A stretch of DNA of 64,000 nucleotides from the NCBI RefSeq assembly GCF_000284015.1, contig NC_016943.1:3389541-3453540 (forward strand), written 5' to 3'. This document shows positions 17,122-27,286 of this stretch, one piece after another. Each line of letters starts with the position of its first letter. Positions within the stretch are counted from its first letter, which is position 1. A program made the position numbers and the translations under genes. The notes beneath the pieces were generated by a model. It ran no database searches and was not told the origin of the DNA. It saw nothing but the letters and a program-made list of their open reading frames with translations. The DNA is from Blastococcus saxobsidens DD2. Lineage in GTDB: Bacteria > Actinomycetota > Actinomycetes > Mycobacteriales > Geodermatophilaceae.

Positions 17122-20100
17122 TCAGGCGAAGAGGCCACGGATGTCCTCGGCCGTCAGCGTCCCGGACAGGGCGCCGGCGTCGTCGTCCAGCACCCGGGTG
17201 AACAGGTCGCGCTTGCGCGCCTGGAGCGCCACCACCTTCTGCTCGATGGTGTCCGCGGCCACCAGCCGGTAGACCATCACCGCCTTGTCCTGGCCGATCC
17301 GGTGGGTGCGGTCGACCGCCTGCGCCTCCGCCGCGGGGTTCCACCACGGGTCGAGCACGTACACGTAGTCGGCCTCGGTCAGGTTCAGCCCGAACCCGCC
17401 TGCCTTGAGGCTGATCAGGAAGACCGGGGCGCGCCCGCTGCGGAACTCGTCGATCACCCGCTCGCGGTCCTTGGTGCGCCCGTCCAGATAGGCGTGGGGC
17501 AGGCCCGCGGCGTCCAGCCGCTGCCGGACCGTGCCCAGGAAGCCGGTGAACGAGCTGAACACCAGAGCGCGGTGTCCCTCGGCGACCACCTCCTGCAGGT
17601 GCTCGAGGAAGGCGTCGGCCTTGCTCGACCGCACCCCGGCGTACGCCTCGTCGAGCAGCGATGCATCCAGCGCCAGCTGCCGCAGCAGCGTCAGTGAACG
17701 GAAGATGGTGAACCGGTTGTTCTGCAGGTCGTCGACGAGGCCGAGCACCTTGCGGCGCTCCCGCTGCAGATGGGTGTCGTAGATCTTGCGGTGTTTCGGG
17801 TTGAGCACCACCTCCAGCACCTGCTCCTGCTTGGGCGGCAGCTCGGCGGCCACCTGCTCCTTGGTGCGCCGGCGCATCAGCGGCCGGATCCGTCGCCGGA
17901 GCGCGGCCAGCACCTCGGGGTCGCCACCGCGCTCGATGGGGAGCCGATAGTGCTCGGTGAACCGCTGCGGGCTCGGGAACAGCCCCGGGGCGACGATCGA
18001 AAGCATCGACCACAGGTCCATGAGGTTGTTCTCCACCGGCGTGCCGGTGATGGCCAGCTTGAACCGGGCGGGCACCCGCCGGGCGGCCGCGTACGTCTTG
18101 GCGGCGTGGTTCTTCACGAACTGAGCCTCGTCGAGCACCAGCCCGCTCCACGGCAGCCCGCGGTAGTCCTCCTCCCCGAGCCGCAGCAGCGTGTACGACG
18201 TGATCACCAGATCGGCGCCGTCGACCATCTCCTCCAGAGACATGCCGAGCTTGCGGCCGGTGGCCTCGATGGTCCGGACGACGAGGTCCGGCGCGAACCG
18301 CTCCGCCTCCCGCGCCCAGTTCGACACCACGCTGGTCGGGGCGACGACGAGCACCGGTGCGGTCAGCGTCCCGGCCTCCTTGGCCCGGCACACCAGCGCC
18401 AGGGCCTGCAGCGTCTTGCCCAGCCCCATGTCGTCGGCGAGCACGCCGCCGAGTCCGGCGTCCCAGAGCACGGAGAGCCACTGGTAACCCTGCAGCTGGT
18501 ACGGGCGCAGCTGCGCGGCCAGACCCGCCGGCGCGGGCGGCAGCGGCGAGTCCTCGATCTCGAGCAGCGCCCGGACGTCGCGCAACCACCGCTCGCTCTG
18601 CTCGGCCACCACGCCCAGCTCGAGGAGCTCGTCCCAGAGCCCCGCCTGGTAGCGGCTGATCCGCAGGCCCGGCCGGTCGGCGTCCTGCAACGCCTGCGCC
18701 TCCTCGATCAGCCGGCGCAACCGGTCGAACTCCGGACGGTCGATGTCGAACCACAGCCCGCTGGCCAGCACCAGGTGCGACTCGCCCGCCGCCAGCGCCG
18801 AGAAGAGCAACGCGAATGGGATGTCCTCGCCGTCCACGGTGATCGTGACGCCGAGGTCGAACCAGTCGGTGTCCTCGCGGTCGGTGGCCGAGACCTGCAC
18901 GACGGGGGCGGCCTCGGAGCGCCGGTAGTCCGGCGGCTCGCCGGTCACCTCGACCAGCACGCCGACGTCCGCCAGCCGCGGCAGCAGCTCGGTGACGAGG
19001 ACCACGGTGTCCAGCCCGGACACCTCGGCGGTGGGGATCGGCCGCGGCTCCGGGCCGACGTGCCACACCCTGAGCAACCGCTCCGGTGGAGCGGGCAGGG
19101 CACGCAGCAACCGCTGCTCCTCGGCGGTGTCGCGTCCCGGATCCGCAGCAGCTGCGGCGTCCCGCGCCAGCGGGAACCGGCGGACGTCGTCCCCCGTGCG
19201 GTACAGCACCGACCAGTCGAGGCGGGCCCGGTGACCGCCGGAGTGCGTCACATCCAGGCGCAGCTGCGGGGGTGCGACCTCCGGCAGCTCCACCGATCCG
19301 TCGGAAGAACGCACCGGCAGGGCGCGGCGCAGTGCCGGGTAGAAGCCGGTCAGGAAGCGGGCCCGGTCGGCCGCGGACACCCGCAGCGGACCCGTGGTGA
19401 CCAGCTTCGCGACGCGCCGGGGAACCCGCGCCAGTGGCACCAGCACCAGCCCGTCGTCGGCGAGGACATCCGGTGGCAGCCCGTCGGTGCCGGCGAACAG
19501 CGCGGCGCCGTGCGGTGGGCTGCCCAGCAGCCGCACAGACCCGACCGGAACACGGACGCCTCCCCCCAGCTCCACCACCGCCTGCACCCGCAGGTCGCCG
19601 TCGCCGTCCTGACACACGTCCACGACGAGCGCCCCCGGCTCGCCCGCCACCCGGACCCGCCTGCCCCGCGTGGTCAGCAGGGGCACGCCCTCGTCCACCA
19701 CCCGCTGCAGGGCCGGCCACAGCGCCGGACCGAACTCCTCGAGCAGCACCGGGGCGTCTCTGGTGCCGTAGTGGTAGCCGGGACTGTCATCGGCGGCCTG
19801 GTGCGTCCGGTAGAGCTCGCGCAGCGCGGCCGCCTGCGCGGGATCCCGCTGCGAGTAGTAGTCGTACTGCAGGTTCCGCCAGGACACTCCCGTGCGAATC
19901 CAGCGGCCCTTGGCTCCGGGCACGACCGGACGCAGCCGCACCGACTCCTGCGCGTCCGCCGAGCCGGGGCCCGCTGGCTCGATGTCGAACTGCAGGCCCA
20001 GCGGGGTGCCTCGACCGGGCCCGGCCGGTGCGGACTCCACCAGATCGGCCAGCGCCTGCTCCCAGACCGGTGCGGGCGGCACCTCCGCCCGCACCCCGCT

Positions 20101-20394
20101 CAGGGCGTTCCGGGCGGCGATGAGCACCGCCGCGGCGTGCTTGCAATCCTCCCCGACCGGGCAGCTGCACTCCCCCCACCACCGAGCGTCCGCCTCGTCG
20201 AACTCCGCGACGGTGTCGTACCGGCGCCCGCCGCTGCCGACCACCACGGCACCGAGCTGTCCCAGCCGGCGCGAGTACGAGATGTCCGAGACCCGACCCT
20301 GCCGCGCGTACGTGGCGCCACGTCGCCACGACTCGTCCCCGACCGACCGGCGGACGACGGAATCGGTGAGCACCGGGAGCAGCTCTTGGAGCAC
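17122..20394 (-). CDS. SWIM zinc-finger SNF2-family helicase
   Basis: Protein of 1090 residues. An N-terminal SWIM zinc finger has Cys76, Cys78, Cys84 and His86 (CSCPVGEDCKHAAA). A long middle region (about 120-600) of the bacterial SNF2-associated type follows, and then the motor: Walker A DDMGLGKT with Lys660, DEAQ box in LVLDEAQFVKNHAAK near residue 755, and the C-terminal RecA domain ending in VDRTHRIGQDKAVMVYRL. Such ATPases translocate on double-stranded DNA. It may be a housekeeping gene or part of the island. It has its own start and ends 31 nt before the antitoxin, on the same strand. Confidence 0.9.
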   Translation of the reverse strand: MLQELLPVLTDSVVRRSVGDESWRRGATYARQGRVSDISYSRRLGQLGAVVVGSGGRRYDTVAEFDEADARWWGECSCPVGEDCKHAAAVLIAARNALSGVRAEVPPAPVWEQALADLVESAPAGPGRGTPLGLQFDIEPAGPGSADAQESVRLRPVVPGAKGRWIRTGVSWRNLQYDYYSQRDPAQAAALRELYRTHQAADDSPGYHYGTRDAPVLLEEFGPALWPALQRVVDEGVPLLTTRGRRVRVAGEPGALVVDVCQDGDGDLRVQAVVELGGGVRVPVGSVRLLGSPPHGAALFAGTDGLPPDVLADDGLVLVPLARVPRRVAKLVTTGPLRVSAADRARFLTGFYPALRRALPVRSSDGSVELPEVAPPQLRLDVTHSGGHRARLDWSVLYRTGDDVRRFPLARDAAAAADPGRDTAEEQRLLRALPAPPERLLRVWHVGPEPRPIPTAEVSGLDTVVLVTELLPRLADVGVLVEVTGEPPDYRRSEAAPVVQVSATDREDTDWFDLGVTITVDGEDIPFALLFSALAAGESHLVLASGLWFDIDRPEFDRLRRLIEEAQALQDADRPGLRISRYQAGLWDELLELGVVAEQSERWLRDVRALLEIEDSPLPPAPAGLAAQLRPYQLQGYQWLSVLWDAGLGGVLADDMGLGKTLQALALVCRAKEAGTLTAPVLVVAPTSVVSNWAREAERFAPDLVVRTIEATGRKLGMSLEEMVDGADLVITSYTLLRLGEEDYRGLPWSGLVLDEAQFVKNHAAKTYAAARRVPARFKLAITGTPVENNLMDLWSMLSIVAPGLFPSPQRFTEHYRLPIERGGDPEVLAALRRRIRPLMRRRTKEQVAAELPPKQEQVLEVVLNPKHRKIYDTHLQRERRKVLGLVDDLQNNRFTIFRSLTLLRQLALDASLLDEAYAGVRSSKADAFLEHLQEVVAEGHRALVFSSFTGFLGTVRQRLDAAGLPHAYLDGRTKDRERVIDEFRSGRAPVFLISLKAGGFGLNLTEADYVYVLDPWWNPAAEAQAVDRTHRIGQDKAVMVYRLVAADTIEQKVVALQARKRDLFTRVLDDDAGALSGTLTAEDIRGLFA

Positions 20395-20502
20395 CGCCCG
20401 AGGCTAGCGACGCCCGACGAGGCGGCGGCCGCCCGTCCACACCCGCGTGGACCTTTCGGCCCGGAGCCGGCGGACTGCGGCAGCGACAGTCGGCCGGCTC
20501 GG

Positions 20503-20964
20503 TCAGGGAACGGGATGGACGCGAGTACGACCGGCTGGGAACAGGACCGTGGCCGCTTCTGCGGCGGCGGTGGCCGCCGCGATGGTGATCGGCTGGGCGT
20601 TGTAGCGCTGCCGATTGCGGTCGCGACGCATCCGGTCGTAGTGCCGCGACGCGGCGTTCTCCGGCGGGGTGTCGAAGACGGCGGCCAGGAATCGGCCGAG
20701 TGCGTCGTGCTGACCGGGGCCGTGCGCGGTGCGGTAGCCGTACGCCGCGAGCATGGCTTCGCCGACGTCGTGCGCGGCGTCGTAGGCGAGGTTGTACTTG
20801 TTCTGCGCGTGCCGGACGTTCGGCAGGTCGGCCAGCGCCGTCTCGGCCTGCTCCAGGAACGCCGCGCAGCGACGCTCGTCGGTCGGGACGCGCTCGAGCC
20901 GGCGCGCCGCCACGAGCGCATCGACGCTGCGCTGCTGCCCGGTGGACAGCGGTATCACCGCCAC
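20503..20964 (-). CDS. HEPN-domain toxin candidate (SAV_6107-like)
   Basis: Protein of 153 residues, mostly helical, with a conserved basic motif MRRDRNRQRYNA near the C-terminus that resembles the active region of SAV_6107-type HEPN proteins. HEPN proteins paired with MNT nucleotidyltransferases act as RNases or as targets of nucleotidylation. The start overlaps the stop of the upstream nucleotidyltransferase gene by 10 nt, the typical organisation. The 108 nt between its stop and the helicase start hold nothing I can recognise. Confidence 0.75.
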   Translation of the reverse strand: MAVIPLSTGQQRSVDALVAARRLERVPTDERRCAAFLEQAETALADLPNVRHAQNKYNLAYDAAHDVGEAMLAAYGYRTAHGPGQHDALGRFLAAVFDTPPENAASRHYDRMRRDRNRQRYNAQPITIAAATAAAEAATVLFPAGRTRVHPVP

Positions 20965-21542
20965 GGCAGGTCTCCGACGACGCCCACCGTCGGGCTGTCC
21001 CGGACCTGGGCGAGGAAGCCACTGCGTTCCCCGATCTCCTCCGGCGTCATGATCGTCGGGTTGATCTCACGGCCGACCTGGTCACCGATCCGCTGACACG
21101 CGTCGTAGACCGCCATGGGGTCGGGGGTGCCCACGACCATGACGTCGATGTCGTTGGGCGCATTCCCGGGCTCACCACGCATCCGGGCGGCGAAAGAGCC
21201 ATAGAGAAAGGCGGCCTCCACTCCGGCGATGTCGCGCAGCTCGGCGGCCAGCAGCGGGACCGGGCCGGCAGAGACCAGGAGCAGATCCCGGACCGGTTGG
21301 GTCAGAGGCGATCCGGGATTCGGGCGGACGAGCCTGGCCTGGCCGACTCGCCGCTCGTTCAGGAGACCCGCATCGAGCAGCCGGCGCACCTCTCGGTGGA
21401 CCGTGCCATAGGCCAGTCCGGCCCGCTGTGCGAGCTCGTTCAGATTGAGCTCGTCCGCGCCGGACAGGAACAGCTCGGCCAGCAGCCGAGCTTGACCGTC
21501 CGAGCGGAACAACGGGGCCACGAGCGGCGGAGCGGTTCTCAC
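20955..21542 (-). CDS. Winged-helix MNT nucleotidyltransferase antitoxin
   Basis: Protein of 195 residues. Residues ~15-75 form a MarR/ArsR-like winged helix (LNELAQRAGLAYGTVHREVRRL). Residues ~105-180 form a minimal nucleotidyltransferase with Gly115-Ser116 (LYGSFAARM) and Asp131/Asp133 (NDIDVMVVG). The fold can transfer AMP or another nucleotide to the partner HEPN protein to neutralise it. The fused DNA-binding domain suggests autoregulation, supported by two direct repeats over the promoter. It begins with GTG only a few bases after the predicted transcription start. Confidence 0.85.
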   Translation of the reverse strand: MRTAPPLVAPLFRSDGQARLLAELFLSGADELNLNELAQRAGLAYGTVHREVRRLLDAGLLNERRVGQARLVRPNPGSPLTQPVRDLLLVSAGPVPLLAAELRDIAGVEAAFLYGSFAARMRGEPGNAPNDIDVMVVGTPDPMAVYDACQRIGDQVGREINPTIMTPEEIGERSGFLAQVRDSPTVGVVGDLPWR

Positions 21543-21544
21543 AG

Positions 21545-21579
21545 AAACGGATACTACTGTTCATTAAACGGATACTCAA
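21545..21579 (-). promoter_or_regulatory. HEPN-MNT promoter with two direct-repeat operators
   Basis: On the minus strand TTGAGT (21579-21574) and TAGTAT (21556-21551) are separated by exactly 17 nt, a good -35/-10 pair. An 11-bp sequence, AGTATCCGTTT, occurs twice (21576-21566 and 21555-21545), 21 bp apart, i.e. two helical turns. One copy covers the -35/spacer and the other runs from the -10 to the start point. The region is AT-richer than its surroundings. Confidence 0.65.
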
Positions 21580-21635
21580 CGCTGGTGAAGTAGCGAGGCC
21601 AACTCATCACGTTCGCACCGGTCCGTGGCGGACCG

Positions 21636-22766
21636 TCACCCCTCCCCGAGCCGCCCGCGCACCCAGTCGTGGAACAGCGCGAGGTGGTGCTCGACGGGGA
21701 CCAGCACCCCTCCGGCGGCGTAGGCCCGCGAGCTCATCCCCGGCTGGGTGCGCTCGCAGGCGGCGAAGTCCTGCTGGTTGACCCGGTGGAAGAGCTCGAC
21801 GGACCGGGAGACGTCCAGCCCGGCGGCGACCACCTCCGGCGCGTACAGCCAGTCGCACTCGACTCCCGTGCGGTCGACGGCCAGCGGGGTCATCCGCAGC
21901 AGGATCACGTGGTCGGGCACCAGGTTGAGGAAGACAGCGGGCTTGACGGTGACCGCGTAGTACCGGCGGTCCTGGTCCGGGTCGATCCCCGGGAGCGCGG
22001 GGAAGCCGGCACCACCGTCCACGGTGAAGCCCTCGGCGGAAACCGCGAACTCCGCCCCGTGCCCGACGTAGGACTGGGCGGCGTACCCGCGGCTGAACTC
22101 CGGCAGGACGTCGGTCAGCTCCGGGTGGATCGTCGCGCAGTGGTAGCACTCCATGAAGTTCTCGACGACGAGCTTCCAGTTGGCCGCCACGTCGTAGCGG
22201 ATCCGCCGGCCCAGGGCCAGCCGTCCGACGTCGTACCCCTCGATCGCGGCCGGGTCGCCGAGCCGCTCGGTCACCGCCCCGACGACGTCGCCCTCGAAGG
22301 ACGGCGGGGCGTCGGCCAGGCACACCCACGCGTAGCCGAGCCACTCCCGCAGGTGCACCGGCACCAGCCCGTTGGCCACCCGGTCGACGTCGGGCATCCG
22401 CGCCAGGTTGGGCGCGGCGACCAGCGCACCGTCGAGCCCGAACGACCACGCGTGGTACGGGCAGCGCAGCGTGCGGTGCACCTGGCCCGACTCCTCGGTG
22501 CACAGCTGGGCGCCGCGGTGCCGGCACACGTTGAGGAACGCCCGCAGGACGCCGTCCCGGCCGCGCACCACCAGCACGCTCTCCCGGCCGACCTGCACCC
22601 GCCGGAAGCTGCCGGGCGCGGCGACCTCGTCGGTGCGGGCGACGCAGCACCACATCGCCTCGAACACCCGCTCCTGCTCGCGGGCGAACAGCTCCGGGTC
22701 GGTGTAGTAGCGCCCGGGCAGGGTCGGCAGCAGGCTCGAGGAGGGAGCCGGGAGGGTCGTGGTCAT
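21636..22766 (-). CDS. Rieske non-haem iron oxygenase, GbcA-like (glycine betaine demethylation)
   Basis: Protein of 376 residues. The Rieske [2Fe-2S] ligands are Cys81/His83 (NVCRHRGAQ) and Cys102/His105 (RCPYHAWSF). The catalytic domain shows the iron ligand block [15 protein letters not shown]. In this operon the substrate is most likely glycine betaine, demethylated to dimethylglycine, as for GbcA. An aromatic substrate cannot be excluded by sequence alone. It is last of three genes and its ATG overlaps the stop of the oxidase before it. No reductase component (GbcB-like) is present in the window. Confidence 0.78.
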   Translation of the reverse strand: MTTTLPAPSSSLLPTLPGRYYTDPELFAREQERVFEAMWCCVARTDEVAAPGSFRRVQVGRESVLVVRGRDGVLRAFLNVCRHRGAQLCTEESGQVHRTLRCPYHAWSFGLDGALVAAPNLARMPDVDRVANGLVPVHLREWLGYAWVCLADAPPSFEGDVVGAVTERLGDPAAIEGYDVGRLALGRRIRYDVAANWKLVVENFMECYHCATIHPELTDVLPEFSRGYAAQSYVGHGAEFAVSAEGFTVDGGAGFPALPGIDPDQDRRYYAVTVKPAVFLNLVPDHVILLRMTPLAVDRTGVECDWLYAPEVVAAGLDVSRSVELFHRVNQQDFAACERTQPGMSSRAYAAGGVLVPVEHHLALFHDWVRGRLGEG

Positions 22767-23914
22767 GGGGTGGCCTCCAGGGCCGGCCGGCGGGGGTCGA
22801 ACAGGTCGATCGGGTGCGTCGTGGAACCCGTGGTGGCGAGGTCGGCGAGCACCTCGCCGACCACCGGCACGAACTTGAAGCCGTGCCCGGAGAAGCCGCA
22901 GGCCACGGTCACCTGCGGGTGCCCGGGGTGCGGCGCGATCACGAAGTGCTCGTCGGGCGTGGTCGTGTACATGCAGGTGGCGGCCTTCAGCAGCACGCCC
23001 GGCAGGGTCGGCAGCACCCCGGCCAGGTGCCCGGCCATCGCCGCGACCTCCTCCGGGTGCACCTCCCGGTCGATCGTCGCCGGCGTGCACGGGATCCCCC
23101 GCCGGAAGAAGGCCACCTTCGCCCCGCCGTCCGGCCCGTCGATCGCCGGGAAGCCGTAAACCTGCGTGCCGTCGGCCGCCTCGTGGATGTAGACCGGGTG
23201 CCGGTCCGGCGTCCAGGCGCCGGTGCCACCGGAGGGCTGGAACCAGTACATGACCTGCCGCTCCACGGTCAGCGGGACGCCGAGGTCGGCCAGCACCTCC
23301 GGCGCCCACGAGCCGGGGCTGACCACGAGCGCGCCGGCCTCGTGCTCCCCCGCGGCCGTGCGCACCCGCACCCCGCCGCCCGGGGTCGCCGTCCAGGAGC
23401 ACGCCGGCTCGCCGAAGCGCAGCTCCGCCCCGCGCGCGGCCGCCAGGTCGAGGTGCGCGGCCACGGTCGCCTCCGGGCGGGCGAACCCGGCGGCGGCCTC
23501 GACCAGCCCCACCTCGTCGTCGGCCGGGGTCAGCGTCGGGAACCGGCGGCGGACCTCGGCCGCGTCGAGCAGCTCGTGGGCCAGCCCCCATTCGCGGGCG
23601 GCCCGCAGGCTGCCGGCGACGGTGCGGCTGTCGGGCCGGCCGAGGAACACCCCGCCGGTGCGCACCAGCACGTCGGTACCGGAGTCGGCGCACAGCTGGT
23701 CCCACAGCTCGTAGGCGCGCAGCAGCAGCGGCACGTAGGCGGGGTCCTCGAAGTAGGCCTGCCGCACGATCCGCGAGCCGCCGTGGCTGGATCCCTGGTC
23801 GTGCGCCGGGCCGAACCGCTCCAGCCCGAGCACCCGCTGCCCGCGGGCGGCCAGGTGCGCGGCGGCTGCGCTGCCCATGCCACCCAGCCCCAGGACGATG
23901 ACGTCGTGAGTCAT
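22763..23914 (-). CDS. Monomeric sarcosine oxidase-like FAD amine oxidase
   Basis: Protein of 383 residues of the monomeric sarcosine oxidase/N-methyltryptophan oxidase family: FAD-binding [16 protein letters not shown] at the N-terminus, [18 protein letters not shown] near residue 45, and [16 protein letters not shown] near the C-terminus. The usual covalent-flavin cysteine region appears as CGFSGHGFK. The expected reaction is oxidative N-demethylation of sarcosine to glycine, formaldehyde and H2O2, the third step after the dimethylglycine enzyme. It starts 2 nt after that gene and overlaps the Rieske gene by 4 nt. Confidence 0.85.
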   Translation of the reverse strand: MTHDVIVLGLGGMGSAAAAHLAARGQRVLGLERFGPAHDQGSSHGGSRIVRQAYFEDPAYVPLLLRAYELWDQLCADSGTDVLVRTGGVFLGRPDSRTVAGSLRAAREWGLAHELLDAAEVRRRFPTLTPADDEVGLVEAAAGFARPEATVAAHLDLAAARGAELRFGEPACSWTATPGGGVRVRTAAGEHEAGALVVSPGSWAPEVLADLGVPLTVERQVMYWFQPSGGTGAWTPDRHPVYIHEAADGTQVYGFPAIDGPDGGAKVAFFRRGIPCTPATIDREVHPEEVAAMAGHLAGVLPTLPGVLLKAATCMYTTTPDEHFVIAPHPGHPQVTVACGFSGHGFKFVPVVGEVLADLATTGSTTHPIDLFDPRRPALEATP

Positions 23915-23916
23915 GG

Positions 23917-26358
23917 TCAGCACCGCATCCGCGCGCCGGACGGGTCGACCGGCGGCTCGGCGGCCACCGTCGCGGCGACCGGCTCCCCGAACCAGTCGAT
24001 GGTCACCGCGCGGCCCGGTTCGGCGAGCGACGCCGGCAGCCACGCGTAGGCGATCGACCGGCCGATCGTGTAGCCGAACCCCGCGCTGGTGACGTAGCCG
24101 ACCGGCGTCCCGCCGACGCGCACCGGTTCGCGGCCCAGCACCGTCGTCGCCGGGTCGTCGAGGGTGAGGCAGGCCAGCCGCCGGTCGTGCGGACGGCGGT
24201 CCAGCGCCTCCTTCCCGACGAAGTCGCCCTTGCCGCGCCGGACGGCGAACTCCAGCCCCGCCTCGACGGGGTCGTGCTCGGTGGTCATGTCCACCCCCCA
24301 GGCGCGGTAGCCCTTCTCCAGCCGCAGGCTGTCGAAGGCCCGGCGGCCGGCGGCGACCATCCCGTGCGCGTGACCGGCCTCCCAGAGCACGTCCCAGAGC
24401 CGCAGCCCGGTGGCCGCGTCGGTGTACAGCTCCCAGCCGAGCTCGCCGACGTAGGAGACCCGCAGCGCGGTGACCGGCACGCCGCCGACGAACAGCTCCC
24501 GCGCCCGGAAGTACCCGAACGCCGCGTGCGATACCTCCGTACCGGTGAGCGACTGGAGCACGTCGCGGGACCGCGGCCCCCACAGCCCGATGCCGCAGGT
24601 GCCCGCGGTGGTGTCGCGCAGCTGCACCGACCCGTCGTCCGGAGCGTGCTGCCGGAACCAGTCGAGGTCCAGCGGGCCGTTGGCACCCACCTGGAACCGC
24701 TGCTCCTCCAGCCGGGCGACGGTCAGATCGCTGCGGATCCCGCCTGCGGCGTCCAGCAGCAGCGTGTAGGTGACCCGGCCGGCGGGCCTCGCGACGTCGT
24801 TGGTGGTCAGCCGCTGCAGGAAGTCGCAGGCGCCGGGGCCGGTCACCTCGATCCGGGTCAGCGGGGTGATGTCGTAGAGCGCGACCCGGTCGCGGGTGGC
24901 GAGCGCCTCGGCCGCCACGGTCGGCGACCACCACCGCGCCGCCCACGCGTCGCGCGGTGGCAGGTCCAACCCCTCGGCCAGCGGCGCGTTGGCCTCGAAC
25001 CACAGCGGCCGCTCCCAGCCGCCGGCCTCGCCGAGGACGGCGCCGAGCTCCTGCTGCCGCGGGAAGAACGGGCTCGTGCGCAGCGAGCGCAGCACTGCGG
25101 CCGGGGCCAGCGGGTGGACGACGTCGTAGACCTCGACGAACTGCTGCGCCCCCCGCGCGGCCACGTACTCCGGCGAGAGCTGCACGTCGACGAACCGGTG
25201 CAGGTCGCACTCGTGCACGTCGGTGCGCGGCTGCCCCTCGACCAGCCACTCGGCCAGCGCCTTGGCCACCCCGGCCGAGTGGGTCACCCACACTGCCTCG
25301 GCGACCCAGAACCCGGGCAGGTCGCGGTGCTCGCCGAGCAGCGGCATCCCGTCGGGGGTGAAGGAGAAGACGCCGTTGATGCCTGCGGATACCTCCGTCT
25401 CGGCGAGCCCGGGCAGCAGTACCAGGCTCTGCTTCCAGGCGTCGGCGAAGTCGTCGGGGGTGAAGGGCAGGCAGCTGTTCGCGTGCTCCTCGGCGTCCTG
25501 CGCGCTGACCGGCATCGGCCGGTGGCCGTAGGAGCCGATGCCGATCCGGTCGCCGTGCTCGCGGTAGTACAGGTCGGCGTCCTGGTGCCGCAGGATCGGC
25601 GCGCTGATCTCCTGCACCGCGCCGGCCAGGGCCGGCACCGGCGCGGTGGTGGCGTACTGGTGCGCCAGCGGCTGCAGCGGCACGGTCAGCCCGGCGAGCC
25701 CGCCGACGTCCGGGCCCCAGAAGCCGGCGGCGCAGACCACGACGTCGGCCGGCACGAAGCCCTGGTCGGTGTGCACGCCGCTGACCCGGCCGTGCTCCTC
25801 GGCGACGCCGGTGACCCGGTGCCGGGCGAGGAAGCGAGCCCCCCGGTCGATCGCCCGCCGCGCCTGCGCCTCCCCGGCCGGTACCGCGTGCGCGAGCCCG
25901 TCGCTCGGGACGTGCAGCCCGCCCAGCACGGCACCCGGGTCGAGCAGCGGGTGCAGCCGGGCGCACTCGCCGGGGTCGACCAGCCGGGCCTCGATCCCCC
26001 AGGAGGTGGCCAGCCCGTGCCGGCGGGCCAGGTCGGCCCAGCGCTCGGGTGTCGTCGCCACCTCCAGCCCGCCGACGGGCCGGAAGACCGGTGCGCCGTC
26101 CAGCTCGAGGCCGCCCAGCTTGCCGATCGTGTAGCGCGCGAACTCGGCCAGCGTCTTCGACGGGTTGGTCTGGAAGACCAGGCCCGGGGCGTGCGAGCTC
26201 GATCCGCCCGCCGCGAACAACGGGCCCCGGTCGAGCACCGTGACGTCGGTCCAGCCGCGTCCGGTGAACTCGTCGGCCAGCGAGCACCCGACGATCCCGG
26301 CGCCGATGACGACGACCCGGGGAACGACGCGGGACCTCCTGCGGGGAGCCATGTCCAT
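23917..26358 (-). CDS. Dimethylglycine oxidase-like flavoprotein (DAO + GcvT/folate domains)
   Basis: Protein of 813 residues, close in length to Arthrobacter dimethylglycine oxidase (about 830). The N-terminal FAD domain has GAGIVG at 19-24 and [14 protein letters not shown] around His56, the likely covalent flavin ligand. The C-terminal half is a GcvT-like tetrahydrofolate domain ([30 protein letters not shown]). It converts dimethylglycine to sarcosine and passes the methyl unit to tetrahydrofolate. The ATG at 26358 was chosen because GAAGGG lies 7 nt upstream; an ATG at 26391 would lie inside the operator region. Confidence 0.88.
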   Translation of the reverse strand: MDMAPRRRSRVVPRVVVIGAGIVGCSLADEFTGRGWTDVTVLDRGPLFAAGGSSSHAPGLVFQTNPSKTLAEFARYTIGKLGGLELDGAPVFRPVGGLEVATTPERWADLARRHGLATSWGIEARLVDPGECARLHPLLDPGAVLGGLHVPSDGLAHAVPAGEAQARRAIDRGARFLARHRVTGVAEEHGRVSGVHTDQGFVPADVVVCAAGFWGPDVGGLAGLTVPLQPLAHQYATTAPVPALAGAVQEISAPILRHQDADLYYREHGDRIGIGSYGHRPMPVSAQDAEEHANSCLPFTPDDFADAWKQSLVLLPGLAETEVSAGINGVFSFTPDGMPLLGEHRDLPGFWVAEAVWVTHSAGVAKALAEWLVEGQPRTDVHECDLHRFVDVQLSPEYVAARGAQQFVEVYDVVHPLAPAAVLRSLRTSPFFPRQQELGAVLGEAGGWERPLWFEANAPLAEGLDLPPRDAWAARWWSPTVAAEALATRDRVALYDITPLTRIEVTGPGACDFLQRLTTNDVARPAGRVTYTLLLDAAGGIRSDLTVARLEEQRFQVGANGPLDLDWFRQHAPDDGSVQLRDTTAGTCGIGLWGPRSRDVLQSLTGTEVSHAAFGYFRARELFVGGVPVTALRVSYVGELGWELYTDAATGLRLWDVLWEAGHAHGMVAAGRRAFDSLRLEKGYRAWGVDMTTEHDPVEAGLEFAVRRGKGDFVGKEALDRRPHDRRLACLTLDDPATTVLGREPVRVGGTPVGYVTSAGFGYTIGRSIAYAWLPASLAEPGRAVTIDWFGEPVAATVAAEPPVDPSGARMRC

Positions 26359-26375
26359 GGCCACGCCCTTCGTTC

Positions 26376-26411
26376 GTTGCGGCTTCCGCAACTGCTCGCG
26401 GAATGCGCAAC
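26376..26411 (-). promoter_or_regulatory. Tandem IclR operator candidates upstream of the dimethylglycine operon
   Basis: Site 1 (26376-26392) is GTTGCG-N5-CGCAAC with perfect 6-bp arms. Site 2 (26395-26411) is CTCGCG-N5-CGCAAC, with one arm perfect and the other matching 4 of 6. Their centres are 19 bp apart. The same perfect GTTGCG-N5-CGCAAC occurs at the start of the adjacent IclR gene (27278-27294). Finding it only at these two promoters strongly suggests binding by that regulator. Confidence 0.65.
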
Positions 26412-26512
26412 AGCCTCCGAACGGGGTCCGCCCCCGTCAAGAGCGGACGGCGCGTCGCCGCGCGTCCTGACCCGGCGGTCATCCCGCCGACACGGAGCGC
26501 CGCCTCCGGCCC

Positions 26513-27286
26513 TCAGCCGAGCTGCCGACCGGTTCCCGTGGCGACCACGCACAACCGCTCGGCCACCGCGGCAAACCGATCCGCGGGCAGGCGGTAGGAG
26601 GGGGCGGAGACGCTGAGCGCGGCGACCAGCCCGCCGTCCGGCGCGCACACCGGCGCGGCCACCGCGTTGAGGCCCAGCTCGAGCTCGCCCTCCGTCGCCG
26701 CCCAGCCCCGGGTGCGGACCTCGGCCAGGACCCGGTCGAGAACCGCGGCGTCACTGATCGTCGCCGGGGTGTACCGCTCGAGCGGGGCGGACGACAGGGC
26801 CCGGCGGGCGGCCGCCGGCCCGAACGCGAGCAGCACCTTGCCGCTGGAGGTGGCGTGCAGCGGCGTGCGCCGACCGACCCAGTTGAGCACGCCGACCGAG
26901 GCGCTCCCGTGCACCTGGCTGATGTTGACCGCGCTGTCGCCGTCGAGGACCGCGAGGTTGACCGTCTCGTCGAACTCGGCGGCCAGCCGCTCGCAGGCCT
27001 CGCGCCCCAGCCGGGTCAGGTCCAGCTGTGCCGCGCTGGCCCCGGCCAGGCGCACCAGCCCGAACCCCAGCCGGTAGGTGCCCCGCTCCCCCAGCTGCTC
27101 GACCAGGCCGTGTGCCTCCAGTGTGGCCAGCAGCCGGGAGGCGGTGGACTTGTGCACCCCCAACTCGGCCCCGAGCTCGGTGACGCCGGCGTTGCCGCGG
27201 TCGGCCAGCACGGCGAGCATCGCCAGCGCACGGTCGACGGACTGGACCAGCGCCGGCTGCCCGTTCCCGTCCACACCGTTGCGCAT
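26513..27286 (-). CDS. IclR-family regulator of the methylglycine operon
   Basis: Protein of 257 residues: N-terminal winged helix (VTELGAELGVHKSTASRLLATLEAHGLVEQ, about residues 35-65) and the IclR effector domain (LGREACERLAAEFDETVNLAVLDG ... GWAATEGELELGLNAVAAPV). It sits just upstream of the dimethylglycine operon on the same strand, 154 nt away. TAGCGT lies exactly 6 nt before the ATG, so the message may be leaderless, and an inverted repeat overlaps the start. The effector is presumably betaine or a methylglycine; that is inference. Confidence 0.92.
   Translation of the reverse strand: MRNGVDGNGQPALVQSVDRALAMLAVLADRGNAGVTELGAELGVHKSTASRLLATLEAHGLVEQLGERGTYRLGFGLVRLAGASAAQLDLTRLGREACERLAAEFDETVNLAVLDGDSAVNISQVHGSASVGVLNWVGRRTPLHATSSGKVLLAFGPAAARRALSSAPLERYTPATISDAAVLDRVLAEVRTRGWAATEGELELGLNAVAAPVCAPDGGLVAALSVSAPSYRLPADRFAAVAERLCVVATGTGRQLG

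Noticed and set aside
22763..26482. Single 1239-residue oxidase fusion
   Set aside because: The open frame through the dimethylglycine gene is out of frame with it; the sarcosine-oxidase-like protein has its own ATG at 23914.
26359..26512. Glycine-type riboswitch upstream of the dimethylglycine gene
   Set aside because: No glycine aptamer core or tandem layout is visible; the region is explained by inverted repeats.
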